Assembly: GCF_034480035.2 (NCBI RefSeq)
Contig: NZ_CP118753.2
Span: forward strand, 124,001-188,000
Length of the DNA: 64,000 bases
DNA from: Methanosphaera sp. ISO3-F5
GTDB taxonomy: Archaea > Methanobacteriota > Methanobacteria > Methanobacteriales > Methanobacteriaceae
Direction: 5' to 3'
Under the pieces are notes generated by a model that was given only the letters and a program-made list of their open reading frames with translations, had not been told where the DNA came from and ran no database searches. Of this stretch, positions 1-8,782 are shown piece by piece; the stretch's first letter is position 1; each line of letters starts with the position of its first letter. A program made the position numbers and the translations under genes.

Positions 1-840
1 GTTACGTCTTTTAGGAACTTCTAATATTTCTTCAGCAATATCCTTAAATATTTCTCTTTTTCCATCTGGTATATATCGTGATATCTTTTTTGCCATATTC
101 TGTGCTAATGATTCAGTAAATCTGCGTGTAGAAACAAAGGTTAACATTTGTGAAGAATCATTTAATGTATCATTCAATATTTTAAAAACGATATTGTTTT
201 TATCTTTGGTTCCGAATTCTTCTGCACATAAAACTTCCTTATGTAGGGGTACTGGTCTATAATCATGGGTGACTACTTCTGCTTCAAGCCAGTGTGCCAT
301 TTCATCCATGTTCTGGAGTGTTGCAGATAATGCAATTATTCGTATTCCCTTGTTTTGTTCCTTTATTCTTGTTATTGCACATTCTATGGTTGGTCCTCTT
401 GAATAATCTCCAATCATATGAAATTCATCTATTATTACTAAATCAATTTCATGAAGTGTGTTTCTTGAAAATCTTGTTATTGCATCAAATGATTCAAAAA
501 CCATTACTGCAATATCTGCACTTGAAGGGTGTTTACCTACTTTGTATCCGTATTGTTCAAAAATTTTGAATTCTTTGTATTTTTCGTTCTGTAATGAGAT
601 TAAGGGAACTGCATATACTACTTTTCCACCCTGGAGAAGTACCTTTAGTGAGGCTAAAACTCCTAAAACAGTTTTTCCACTTGCTGTTGGTATTGATATA
701 ATATAGTTATCTTTTTTATCAATATAACCTGAATCTATCACTGCTTGTTGTGCTGGATTATATTCTTCAATGAATGGATAACATTCTTTCATTATTTTTT
801 CAATTTCTGGATCTATGTTTGTCAATTTTTTCCACCCCAT
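1..840 (-). CDS. Ski2/Hel308-like superfamily 2 helicase, N-terminal part (runs off window)
   Basis: The frame is open from ATG at 840 to the window edge, giving 280 codons. Walker A reads PTASGKT at about residue 50, the DEAH-box variant is DEFH within IIDEFHMIGDYSRGPT, motif III is ALSATLQN, and a YRPVPL segment follows, as is typical of Hel308/Ski2 helicases. Only RecA domain 1 and the start of RecA domain 2 are present. The family unwinds branched DNA or RNA using ATP; which substrate applies here cannot be told without the C-terminal half. The gene starts 1 bp after the stop of the upstream glycosyltransferase, so the two are probably co-transcribed. Confidence 0.85.
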   Translation of the reverse strand, partial: MGWKKLTNIDPEIEKIMKECYPFIEEYNPAQQAVIDSGYIDKKDNYIISIPTASGKTVLGVLASLKVLLQGGKVVYAVPLISLQNEKYKEFKIFEQYGYKVGKHPSSADIAVMVFESFDAITRFSRNTLHEIDLVIIDEFHMIGDYSRGPTIECAITRIKEQNKGIRIIALSATLQNMDEMAHWLEAEVVTHDYRPVPLHKEVLCAEEFGTKDKNNIVFKILNDTLNDSSQMLTFVSTRRFTESLAQNMAKKISRYIPDGKREIFKDIAEEILEVPKRRN

Positions 841-841
841 A

Positions 842-1894
842 TTAATTAGAGTATGGTATGTTCATTTTCGAATATTTATTAACTATTAATTTTCTTGCGT
901 TTTGCCCTATTTTTTCTCTTTCCTGTTCATTTGTAACTAGTTTATCTATTGCTTCAGATAGTGCTTTCGGATTTTTGGTTGGAACTATTATTCCATCAAC
1001 ATTATCTGTTATGATGTTACTTATGTTTCCAGTGTCGGTTGCTATTAATGCTTTTGCACAGGACATGCTTTCTAGTGCTACGATACTTGCACCTTCTGAT
1101 AATGATGGTAAAACCATTATGTCTGTTTTGGGTATTATTTTTTCAGGTTCTCTTGTTTTTCCCATAAGTTTGGTATTTTTCAGATTATTTGTTTCTATGT
1201 ATTTTTGAAGTAATTCTTTTTGAGGTCCGTCTCCATATATTTGTAGATTATATTTTGTATTTGATATTTTCTTAGCTTCTAGCAGGTATTGTAATCCTTT
1301 TTGTTCTACTAGATTTCCTATGAATGTTACTGTTGGAATATTGTTTTTGTTGGATGTTTTTTCGTGTTTAGGTTTGAATTTATTTGTGTTGACTGTATTG
1401 GGTGTTATGAATGATTTTTTTGTAATGTTTTCGCCACATAAATTAATAGCTTTTTCTTCCAATTTTTCACTTACGAAGTATAGAGCATCCGCTTTGTTTA
1501 AGATAAATTTCAGTATCGGTCTTAATATTTTATTATTTGGTAATATATTAATATCGGAACCGTGGATTGTTATGATTTTCTTAGCATTACTTTTATTTAA
1601 AACACTCACAAGACCTGGAGGTAAAATATAATTTGCATGGATTATGTCAATATCATGTTTTTTAACAATTTTATTTAACATAAAATAACTGGATATAATA
1701 AATGAAAAACCACGAATAATAGGAATATTAAGACTTTTTGCTACATAAACATTATCAGAAACTTGTGCATCTTGTTTATATGTTAAAATATAAACATTAT
1801 GACCTTCCTCGGAAAGTTTTTCCTCTAATTGCTTAGCATATGTGGAAACACCACCTACTTGTGGAGGATATTGGCCTACAATACAAATATTCAT
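842..1894 (-). CDS. GT4-family glycosyltransferase
   Basis: This is a 350-residue GT-B-fold protein. It starts MNICIVGQYPPQVGGVSTYA, the classic N-terminal glycine-rich loop of GT4 enzymes. Mid-protein VTFIGNLVEQKGLQYLL marks the start of the second Rossmann domain, and LPSLSEGASIVALESMSCAKALIAT is the donor-binding region with the E-x7-E motif. GT4 enzymes transfer sugars from nucleotide-sugar donors to lipids, glycans or surface polymers; the acceptor cannot be predicted. No membrane segment is obvious. It sits between cbiD (10 bp upstream) and the helicase (1 bp downstream) on the same strand. Confidence 0.85.
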   Translation of the reverse strand: MNICIVGQYPPQVGGVSTYAKQLEEKLSEEGHNVYILTYKQDAQVSDNVYVAKSLNIPIIRGFSFIISSYFMLNKIVKKHDIDIIHANYILPPGLVSVLNKSNAKKIITIHGSDINILPNNKILRPILKFILNKADALYFVSEKLEEKAINLCGENITKKSFITPNTVNTNKFKPKHEKTSNKNNIPTVTFIGNLVEQKGLQYLLEAKKISNTKYNLQIYGDGPQKELLQKYIETNNLKNTKLMGKTREPEKIIPKTDIMVLPSLSEGASIVALESMSCAKALIATDTGNISNIITDNVDGIIVPTKNPKALSEAIDKLVTNEQEREKIGQNARKLIVNKYSKMNIPYSN

Positions 1895-1903
1895 ACAATC
1901 ACT

Positions 1904-3010
1904 TTATTTCCATTTAAACGGGATATCCTCTATTTTGGATGGATTTAAAACAGTACCATCCATCTGAACAATCACAGCATTAAATTTAATATTGAATTTT
2001 AATTCACATAATTCAACAATTTTATCTGCAATTAACTCAAAAACAGCCGTAGTTAACCCTTGTTTATTCAGTATTTTAATAACGTCCTCTGTAGTAATGC
2101 ATTCATAGATTGATTTCATAGTTTCAGTATCTGCACCAACCAATCCCGCATAAGCAGTCATAATTTCTCTACGTGCATCAGCAACACTTTGTTTAGTATT
2201 AAATATACCTGCAGCTATCTTAATTAACTTTCCAGCATGACCAAACAAAGTAATCGAATTGACTTTTTCAGTTTTATCTGCTTCTTCTAACATAAAACCA
2301 ACAAAATTACTCATTTCAATAATTTCATCATCTTTGATTTCTAATTTTTCTTTGGCAATACGTGTACCAATATTTCCCGGTACAAACAATAAATCATAAT
2401 AACCATTAGCAATAGCAACATCAATTTGAACTCTTAAAGAATCTGTGTATGCTTTAGAGGACATAGGCCTAGCTATACCTGTAGTTCCTAAAACAGAGAT
2501 TCCATCTAAAATACCTAGTCTGCTGTTCATAGTTTTAGGAGCTAACTTTTTTCCTTCAGGAATAATTATTTTAACAATTGCACCTTTATTTTCTGGTAAA
2601 AATTTTTTAACATTTTTTTCAATCATTTTACGAGGTACAGGATTAATAGCGTATTCTCCAACAGGAATTTGTAATCCTGGTTTGGTTACTTTTCCAACAC
2701 CTTCTCCTGCAGTTATTTCAACCATGTCTATGTTGTCAGTTAATGTAACTTCTGAAATAATTTCAATCCCTCTTGTAACATCAGGATCATTATAAGTAGG
2801 TTTTATTACAGTTGCAGAAGCTTTTGTGGAATTTATTGATTTAGATTCCTTGATTTCAACTATTAATTCAGAATTTGGAGCATCTATTGTAACAACTTCG
2901 GGTGTTTTATCCGTAATTGTTAATAAAGCAGCTACACTTGCTGCAGTAGCTACACTGCCTGTTGTTATACCAGATTTTTCTTTTGAATTCTCATGATGTT
3001 CTATTTTAAT
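1904..3010 (-). CDS. cbiD: cobalt-precorrin-5B C1-methyltransferase CbiD, non-canonical start
   Basis: CbiD methylates C1 of cobalt-precorrin-5B in anaerobic cobalamin synthesis, needed here for the corrinoid proteins of methyl transfer. The family N-terminal signature is present as SGITTGSVATAASVAALL (about 2920-2975), followed by PTYNDPDVTRGIEI and, further on, LFVPGNIGTRIA and ITLFGHAGKLIKIAAG. The frame is open from a TAG at 3017-3019 down to the stop, but there is no ATG, GTG or TTG between that TAG and Met at 2725, which lies well inside the conserved domain. The start given is an ATT at 3010-3008 with AGGT a few bases upstream. This length (368 residues) fits the family. The alternative is an indel near 3010. 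Confidence 0.8.
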   Translation of the reverse strand: MKIEHHENSKEKSGITTGSVATAASVAALLTITDKTPEVVTIDAPNSELIVEIKESKSINSTKASATVIKPTYNDPDVTRGIEIISEVTLTDNIDMVEITAGEGVGKVTKPGLQIPVGEYAINPVPRKMIEKNVKKFLPENKGAIVKIIIPEGKKLAPKTMNSRLGILDGISVLGTTGIARPMSSKAYTDSLRVQIDVAIANGYYDLLFVPGNIGTRIAKEKLEIKDDEIIEMSNFVGFMLEEADKTEKVNSITLFGHAGKLIKIAAGIFNTKQSVADARREIMTAYAGLVGADTETMKSIYECITTEDVIKILNKQGLTTAVFELIADKIVELCELKFNIKFNAVIVQMDGTVLNPSKIEDIPFKWK

Positions 3011-3142
3011 CCCAACCTAAATTAAATTAATATCCTATTGTTATTATTACTAATATATGTAATATTTAAATTAATTATTTTTATTAAAAAAAAGTATTTA
3101 AAAAAATAAAGAATTTTTGAATGGGTGGTTAAGAAAAATAAA

Positions 3143-3409
3143 TTATCCTTTTCTAAGTAATGTTTTTCTGATTTTTTTAGAAAGTTCTTCAGGTGTAGGT
3201 GCACCGACAAATGCTACTTCGCCATCTACTACAACAGTAGGTACTGACATTATTTGATATTCTCTTACTTTATCAATGTTTTCATCTACATTTAAGTGTT
3301 CATATTCTACTTGGTCACCTAATTCTTTTACTACTTCTTCTGCTGCTGAAACTGCCATAGGACAGTAAGGACATGAATGTGATGTGAATACTTCTAATTT
3401 TACAGTCAT
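3143..3409 (-). CDS. small thioredoxin/glutaredoxin-like protein
   Basis: An 88-residue thioredoxin-fold protein with the redox motif CPYC at about residues 13-16 (FTSHSCPYCPMAV) and the cis-proline loop MSVPTVVVDGEVAFVGAPT. Length and sequence resemble the minimal archaeal glutaredoxin-like thioredoxins of Methanothermobacter and Methanocaldococcus, which act as cytosolic dithiol-disulfide oxidoreductases. It is a single gene 132 bp upstream of cbiD on the same strand. The start ATG at 3409 is preceded by GGAGAAAAGAAA on the minus strand. The reductant (F420-dependent or NADPH-dependent reductase) is not visible here. Confidence 0.9.
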   Translation of the reverse strand: MTVKLEVFTSHSCPYCPMAVSAAEEVVKELGDQVEYEHLNVDENIDKVREYQIMSVPTVVVDGEVAFVGAPTPEELSKKIRKTLLRKG

Positions 3410-3518
3410 TTTCTTTTCTCCATTATTTTATATTATTATTTATTTATTGTTTTTAAAATATTAATAAGGATTGTTATATAATATTATAATAGTATTTTTT
3501 TTTAGGGGATTGGTAATT

Positions 3519-4436
3519 ATGGTTAAAGTTCGTTCACCTGCATCAGCAACAGTTATTAATGCAATAAGCACTGGTAAAGGATCAGCATTTGGTATAGAAT
3601 TATATGTAACCGCTGAGGTAAAAATATTAAACAGAGAATCTGACTCAGATATATCTTATGTTTGTAAAAGCTTAGATAATCCTGACATGGATACAACATT
3701 AATGGAATTATGTGTAGAAAAAGTATATGATAGATTATTAGAACATCCAAAATTTAATTTAAAGAATATTACATTGCTTGTTGAAACAAAATCAGATATT
3801 CCTCCGGGTTCTGGATTATCAAGTAGTAGTGCTGCATCTAATTCTGTTGTTTATGCAACAATATTAACACTTTTAGAAGAAGCTAATATGACGTTGGATG
3901 ATGTAAACATTACTGATGAGGATATATTGAATTTGGGTATTGATGCATCATTAGAATGTGGAGTTACAAAAACAGGATCATATGATGATGCTTCCGCTTC
4001 ATATTATGGTGGTTGGAAAATTACTGATAATTATGAAAGAAAAATGTTATATGAATATTCTATCGAATATCAAAAAATATTAATATATATACCTAACAAA
4101 TCTTTATATACTGCACAGTCTGATGTTAAAGCTATGAAAACTTTATCATCACTTGTGGAAATTGCATTCGATAATGCAGTAAATAAGAATATTGAGAAAG
4201 CTCTAACTTTAAATGGCTTATTGTATTGTGCGGCATTGGATTTAGATAGTCAAATATCCATGGATGCATTAAAATCAGGAGCTAAAGCTGCAGGATTATC
4301 AGGAACTGGATCTGCATACACTATTTTAGTAGATGATACTTCAAATATTGATGAAATTAAGAAAGTTTTATCGAAATATCCTGGTAAATTAATTGAAACA
4401 AAACCAGACACTATTGGGACTGTAGTTTTAAAGTAA
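3519..4436 (+). CDS. aroK: archaeal shikimate kinase (GHMP superfamily)
   Basis: This 305-residue kinase phosphorylates shikimate in the aromatic amino acid pathway. It begins VRSPASATVINAISTGKGSA, the archaeal shikimate kinase N-terminus, has the GHMP phosphate-binding loop PPGSGLSSSSAASNS, and ends with the GHMP C-terminal motif AAGLSGTGSAYTILVD. It is unrelated to bacterial P-loop AroK. The ATG at 3519 follows AGGGGAT by about 9 bp and is chosen over an upstream in-frame start at 3471 that would add non-homologous residues. The stop overlaps a possible ATG of the chorismate mutase gene, so the two form an aromatic-pathway operon. Confidence 0.92.
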   Translation: MVKVRSPASATVINAISTGKGSAFGIELYVTAEVKILNRESDSDISYVCKSLDNPDMDTTLMELCVEKVYDRLLEHPKFNLKNITLLVETKSDIPPGSGLSSSSAASNSVVYATILTLLEEANMTLDDVNITDEDILNLGIDASLECGVTKTGSYDDASASYYGGWKITDNYERKMLYEYSIEYQKILIYIPNKSLYTAQSDVKAMKTLSSLVEIAFDNAVNKNIEKALTLNGLLYCAALDLDSQISMDALKSGAKAAGLSGTGSAYTILVDDTSNIDEIKKVLSKYPGKLIETKPDTIGTVVLK

Positions 4437-4447
4437 TGCGTGATAAT

Positions 4448-4735
4448 ATGAATAAAGATGAAGCACAACATTTATTGAACAAATCAAGGGAAAAAATAGA
4501 TGAATTAGATGATAAAATATTAGAATTAATCCTTGAACGTACTTCACTAGCTGAAGATATTATAACATCTAAGAAAGCTTTAAATAAAGAATTATTCGAT
4601 TCTTCTAGAGAAAATATTATTCACAATAAAATAAAAAATGCGGTTGCTGATAAACAAATAAACACGGATAAAGTTCTACAAATTTTTGATTTATTAGCAT
4701 CAATCAATAAAGAAGAGCAAGAAAAATATCTATAA
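4448..4735 (+). CDS. chorismate mutase, AroQ type
   Basis: A single-domain, all-helical chorismate mutase of 95 residues converting chorismate to prephenate. The typical AroQ core is seen: the sequence [20 protein letters not shown] carries the Arg and the D/E residues of the first helix, followed by [14 protein letters not shown] and a final helix. The ATG at 4448 is preceded by GTGAT, a good match to the anti-Shine-Dalgarno sequence. An ATG at 4436 overlapping the aroK stop (TAATG) is possible but has no ribosome-binding site. It is translationally linked to shikimate kinase. Confidence 0.88.
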   Translation: MNKDEAQHLLNKSREKIDELDDKILELILERTSLAEDIITSKKALNKELFDSSRENIIHNKIKNAVADKQINTDKVLQIFDLLASINKEEQEKYL

Positions 4736-4776
4736 TAACGTTAATTAATTACTTAAGAAAAACTGGAGGTTTGATT

Positions 4777-4959
4777 ATGGGAAATATAAGAACAACATTT
4801 GTAAAAAGAACAGCAAAAGAATTATTAGAATTACACGGTGATAAATTCAACAGTGATTTTGAGAACAACAAACAAATGGTTGCTGAATACTCAACAGTAT
4901 CCACAAAACATTTAAGAAATCAAATTGCTGGATACGCAACACACTTATTAGAACAATAA
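4777..4959 (+). CDS. rps17e: ribosomal protein eS17 (S17e)
   Basis: A 60-residue archaeal/eukaryotic small-subunit ribosomal protein. [18 protein letters not shown] and the C-terminal [15 protein letters not shown] match the family closely and at full length. The ATG at 4777 follows a strong GGAGGT at 4765-4770; an in-frame TTG at 4771 abuts that site too closely to be the start. It lies 41 bp after chorismate mutase, probably in the same transcript, and ends at a hairpin terminator. Confidence 0.95.
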   Translation: MGNIRTTFVKRTAKELLELHGDKFNSDFENNKQMVAEYSTVSTKHLRNQIAGYATHLLEQ

Positions 4960-4985
4960 TTTTATTATTGAATCTACTTTTTTTA
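4954..4985 (+). terminator. hairpin plus T-run after rps17e
   Basis: CAATAAT (4954-4960) and ATTATTG (4964-4970) form a short stem that includes the rps17e stop codon. A T-rich stretch begins at 4978. This is consistent with U-tract termination in archaea. Confidence 0.45.
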
Positions 4986-5231
4986 ATTTTATTTTATTAT
5001 TTTTCATATCTTTTAACAGATATACTACTTATTTTACAACTTTATCACAGTATCAATAACCCTACTTTTTAAATTTAAAATGGCTCTGTAGAAAACCTTG
5101 CATTGAGAGAAATATGAGTAATAACCCAAATATAGTTTTTTTTACAGAGGGAAATATTTTATTTCAATATTCTCCTTTCTTCATCATAATACAATTCTCA
5201 CTCATATTGAGTAATTGTAATTTTTCATTTG

Positions 5232-5335
5232 ATTCCTGCCTAATTGCCGCCAACGCTAAGCATAGTAAGTGGTACAGGCGATCTCCGGGAAACCCTCGGT
5301 TCACATATAAAAATACTTTGTTTATATAATTATAT
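5232..5335 (-). ncRNA. possible omega-RNA / right-end structured RNA of the tnpB element
   Basis: Directly downstream of the tnpB stop (minus strand) is a segment far richer in G and C than its surroundings. It contains local stems such as CCGAGGG-TTT-CCCGG and outer GTG...CAC complementarity. TnpB elements of the IS200/IS605 group encode their guide RNA at exactly this place, overlapping the 3' end of tnpB. No covariance search was possible, and the linked tnpB is broken, so the RNA may be a relic. Confidence 0.35.
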
Positions 5336-6443
5336 TTTTTTTAATCCTTCTCGTTGTATGTTTTTGGCTGCGTTTATGTCTCTGTCATGTGTGTTTCCAC
5401 ATTGTGGACATGTCCATATTCTGTTGTCGAGTTTTAACTTGTCATTGTAGTATTGGCAGTTGTTGCATGTTTTACTGGAGGGGTACCATTGGTCGATGTG
5501 TATTAGTGTTCGTCCGTGTTCATATGCTTTTTGTTCTATTATTTTTGTGAACATGTGCCATGATTTTTCCTGTATACTCTTAGATAGTCTGCTGTTTTTT
5601 AGCATACCTTTGATGTTTAGTGTTTCCATGCAGATTACTTGGTATTTTTCTGTTAATCGTTGCGCTATCTTATAGAAGTGATAGTCTAGTATGTTATGTA
5701 TTTTTTCATAGGTTTGTGCTATTTTCTTTTTGATTTTATTATAGTTTTTGCTGCTAAATTCTTTTTTGGAAATAGTTTTCTTTGTAATCTTCGTATTTTG
5801 TTGTTTAGTTGTATGATTTTGTTTTGTTGTGGGAACTGTATTATTTTGCCCGTGTTTATTGTGACAAAACGTGATACTCCCAAATCTATACCACAACTAC
5901 GATTATTACTCTTAAAAATATGTCTTGTAACATTTTTACATAAAATAGAAATAAAATATTTGCCGGATGCTTTTTGTTTAACTGTTACAGATTGTATTTG
6001 GCCAGTTATCTTTTGATGGGTACGAAATCGGATCCAACCTACCTTAGGAAGACGAATAAATTTGTCCTTAATTCTATATATTGTTATTGTATATTATTGG
6101 TTTTATAAGATTGTACTGGATTATATTTATTTTTATGGCGTGGATACTTGCTGATTTGGTTAAAGAATCTGTTAAATGCATTTTCTAAATTTTTCAATGA
6201 TTCAATTAAACCTGTGGAATCAACTCGTTTTAACCAAGTTTTAGACTTTTTTAGCTCAGTTAACATAGCTGAACAATCATAAAAAGACAAATACTCTCCC
6301 TTTTCAGTATATACTTTCTTTTTGGCATCCAGAAAAGTATTAAAAACAAACCGACAACAACCAAACTGATTGGTGAAAAAATTCTCTTGAACCTCATCAG
6401 GATAAATACGAACAACAAAACTCTTATACATAACAACTTTCAA
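5330..6443 (-). pseudogene. tnpB: frameshifted tnpB (IS200/IS605-type RNA-guided nuclease)
   Basis: Three reading-frame pieces together make one nearly full-length TnpB. Piece one (6443 to about 6084) is the N-terminal domain, starting MYKSFVVRIYPDEVQ. Piece two (about 6075 to 5780) carries GWIRFRTHQKITG and the first RuvC motif CGIDLGVS. Piece three (about 5779 to 5330) carries METLNIKGMLKN (RuvC II), the zinc-ribbon pairs CNNC and CPQC, and DRDINAAKNI (RuvC III). Frame changes fall near 6080 and 5779. All RuvC acidic residues and zinc cysteines survive, so the inactivation looks recent. No partner tnpA is present. Confidence 0.85.
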
Positions 6444-6659
6444 AAAAATACACCAAATAATAAAATATTAAATATAGATAATAAATTATTACTTATTGTA
6501 TAGTTAATAATTATTCGATAATAGTATTTAAATATTTTGATAAAAAGTCAATGCTATTAAGTTGAGGTATTGTTGAACTTTGGTAGGATTATATATTTTT
6601 TTTAATGTTTATTTTTTTTTACATAATATTTATAAGTGATGATGTATATATTATTATAT

Positions 6660-7130
6660 ATGGTAGGCAAAACTAAAATTGATATTTTTAGGAATATGTC
6701 TAAATCTGAGTTAAAAGAAGCAATGCATGAGTATGTTATAGCTCATAGAATATATGAACGATTATATGCTATTAATTTATTAGCAGAAGGTTATTCATAT
6801 GATATGGTAGCACATAAAATGAATAAATCTTATCAGACTATTCACAGGTGGGCTAAAATTTGTGAATCTGAGGGAATTGATGGTTTGAAACCTAATTATA
6901 CTGGTGGAAGACCAGAAAAAATAAGTAAATCAGATTTACATAAAGTAGACCTTATGATTAAAGAAAATGATGAAATTACTATTCAAGAAGTTCATGATTT
7001 TATTTTAAAAGAATTTAATGTCGATTACAGTATGAAGCAAATATGGGAGATTTTAACTCAAAAACTAAATTATAAATGTAAAAATACTAAAGTTATACCC
7101 AAAAATAAAGAGTTAATCAGTAATACATAG
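6660..7130 (+). CDS. helix-turn-helix protein, IS630-transposase N-terminus-like, inside the IS
   Basis: A 156-residue protein made of two DNA-binding units. The first HTH is LLAEGYSYDMVAHKMNKSYQTIHRW, followed by the GLKPNYTGGRPEKIS linker, then a winged-helix part ITIQEVHDFILKEFNVDYSMKQIWEIL. This layout is that of the N-terminal half of IS630/Tc1-type transposases, but the DDE catalytic half is missing and the gene stops cleanly. It lies within the IS4-type inverted repeats, so it is either a passenger or a regulator of the element. ATG at 6660 is preferred over the GTG at 6636, which would add a hydrophobic stretch without similarity. Confidence 0.75.
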   Translation: MVGKTKIDIFRNMSKSELKEAMHEYVIAHRIYERLYAINLLAEGYSYDMVAHKMNKSYQTIHRWAKICESEGIDGLKPNYTGGRPEKISKSDLHKVDLMIKENDEITIQEVHDFILKEFNVDYSMKQIWEILTQKLNYKCKNTKVIPKNKELISNT

Positions 7131-7239
7131 TAATTTATAGGTTTAGATCATTATTCTTATTGTTTTTAATCTAATATTTTTTTTTGCATCACATCATCTA
7201 TAAAAAACATTATGTAATATTTTGGTGGTTTGATTTATC

Positions 7240-8571
7240 ATGTTTTCAAAAGTAATAGTATCCAACACATTATCCAATTTACGAAATATAGATAAAAAGT
7301 ATTATGTTAATGAAAATAACTTCATATATTCAAAAAAATTAACTCCCGAAAACACAGCAGGTATTATATTGAATAATAATGGATTAAACATTAATTCACA
7401 AGCTAGACATTTCATCAAAAGAATTGAAAAAAATTGGTTTTTTAAAGTTTCAGGTTCTGCTTTTTGCCAAAGAAGACAAAATTTACTCCCTGAATTATTT
7501 AAAGAGGAAAATGATAAGTTAATTCATAACGTATACAAACAATTAAAACATTTACATAAATATAATGGAAAATCATTACTTGCAGCAGATACTTCTATCA
7601 TAACACTAACTAATCATACTATTACTAACGAAAAATATGGAATTAAGTCCAAATTAGATGCTAAAAACACTATTCCACGAGCAAGAATTTCATGTATAAC
7701 TGATACACTAACTAATATGGTAATAAGTGCTAGCATCAATATTAAAGCAACTAGCGAACCTAAACTTGCATCTAGACAAATAAATGAGCTTAAAAACATC
7801 ATCGATTTAGAAAACAGCATAATTATGGGTGACAGAGGATATGACTCACTAGAAATGATGTTAAACATCATAGAACAAAACTCCTATTTCATAATACGAT
7901 TAAAAGACTCCACATTCAAAAAAGAACGCGAAAATTTAACAAAACAGGATGAAAACATATGGATTAACATAAATAATACTCGTTTAAAAAATGCTGAAAA
8001 TAAAGAAATAAAAGAAAAATACCTAAAAGAAGGACGAATTAAACTAAGAATAATCGAAATAAAATTAGAAAAAGAAAATGATGAAGAAGAAAATAAAGAA
8101 TACCTTATTACAAATTTAACAAAAGAAATGGCACCATATGATGATTTTAAAGAGTTATATCATCAAAGATGGAGTATAGAAACAGAATTTGACCGATTAA
8201 AAAACATACACGAAATAGAAAATTTCAGCGGTAGAAAAGAAATATGCATAAAACAAGACTTCTACGCTAAAATATTAACATACAACATGACTATGACACT
8301 TAAACAAGACGGAGAAAGATTTATGACAATATTAATCTCAAAAAACAAAAAAAGACGATACCAAATCAACATATCAACTGCACTCAGTTTATTCAAAGAC
8401 ATATTAATAGTATTATTAAGAGAAAAAGAAGAATTTAAACTAAAATTATTAGAATTTTGTATATACGAGATGATAGAAGATTTATCTTCATCCTTAATCG
8501 ATCCACCAAACACAGAAAGAATAGTAAAAGACATAACCAACAAATTTCCAGGAAATATCAAAAGAGCATAA
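7240..8571 (+). CDS. IS4-family DDE transposase
   Basis: A 443-residue transposase with all three catalytic acids in context: the first Asp in LLAADTSIITL, the second in SIIMGDRGYDSLEMM, and the Glu in the YREK-type signature LYHQRWSIETEFDRLK. Between the second Asp and the Glu is the beta-strand insertion domain usual in IS4. The reading frame is intact and ends 36 bp before the right inverted repeat. The coding bias (A-rich) matches the host genome. Confidence 0.92.
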   Translation: MFSKVIVSNTLSNLRNIDKKYYVNENNFIYSKKLTPENTAGIILNNNGLNINSQARHFIKRIEKNWFFKVSGSAFCQRRQNLLPELFKEENDKLIHNVYKQLKHLHKYNGKSLLAADTSIITLTNHTITNEKYGIKSKLDAKNTIPRARISCITDTLTNMVISASINIKATSEPKLASRQINELKNIIDLENSIIMGDRGYDSLEMMLNIIEQNSYFIIRLKDSTFKKERENLTKQDENIWININNTRLKNAENKEIKEKYLKEGRIKLRIIEIKLEKENDEEENKEYLITNLTKEMAPYDDFKELYHQRWSIETEFDRLKNIHEIENFSGRKEICIKQDFYAKILTYNMTMTLKQDGERFMTILISKNKKRRYQINISTALSLFKDILIVLLREKEEFKLKLLEFCIYEMIEDLSSSLIDPPNTERIVKDITNKFPGNIKRA

Positions 8572-8782
8572 AAAAAGATAAAAAAATAACTCAACTTAAT
8601 AGCATTGATAAAAAGTATTACTTTTCACACTTTATTCATATGATTTCTACAGGGCCTTTAAAATATAAAACTCCACTTTTTTTGCATTAATTTTATTTAC
8701 TAAAAAATCACATATATTATTAGGAATAATTATATTGTTAACTAAAATTTAAAATCTATATCAAATAAATAAAGGTGAATTT

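Larger units (their letters stand above)
6549..8607 (+). mobile_element. complete IS4-type insertion sequence with an extra HTH gene
   Basis: The ends are perfect 18-bp inverted repeats, CAATGCTATTAAGTTGAG at 6549-6566 and its complement at 8590-8607, flanked by a perfect 9-bp target duplication ATAAAAAGT (6540-6548 and 8608-8616). The 2059-bp element carries a helix-turn-helix gene and a DDE transposase in the same orientation. Nine-bp duplications are usual for several IS4 subgroups. Removing the element restores the sequence GATAAAAAGTATTACTTTT. The intact ends and gene suggest it may be active. Confidence 0.88.
5082..8656. mobile_element. outer composite element with 13-bp terminal inverted repeats and 8-bp target duplication
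   Basis: GGCTCTGTAGAAA at 5082-5094 faces TTTCTACAGGGCC at 8644-8656, 12 of 13 positions complementary. Directly outside both ends lies TTTAAAAT (5074-5081 and 8657-8664), a perfect 8-bp duplication. The interior holds a structured GC-rich segment, a broken tnpB and the complete IS4-type element at 6549-8607. No transposase that would obviously use these outer repeats remains. Eight-bp duplications occur in families such as IS1595 and ISM1; family assignment is inference. Confidence 0.6.
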
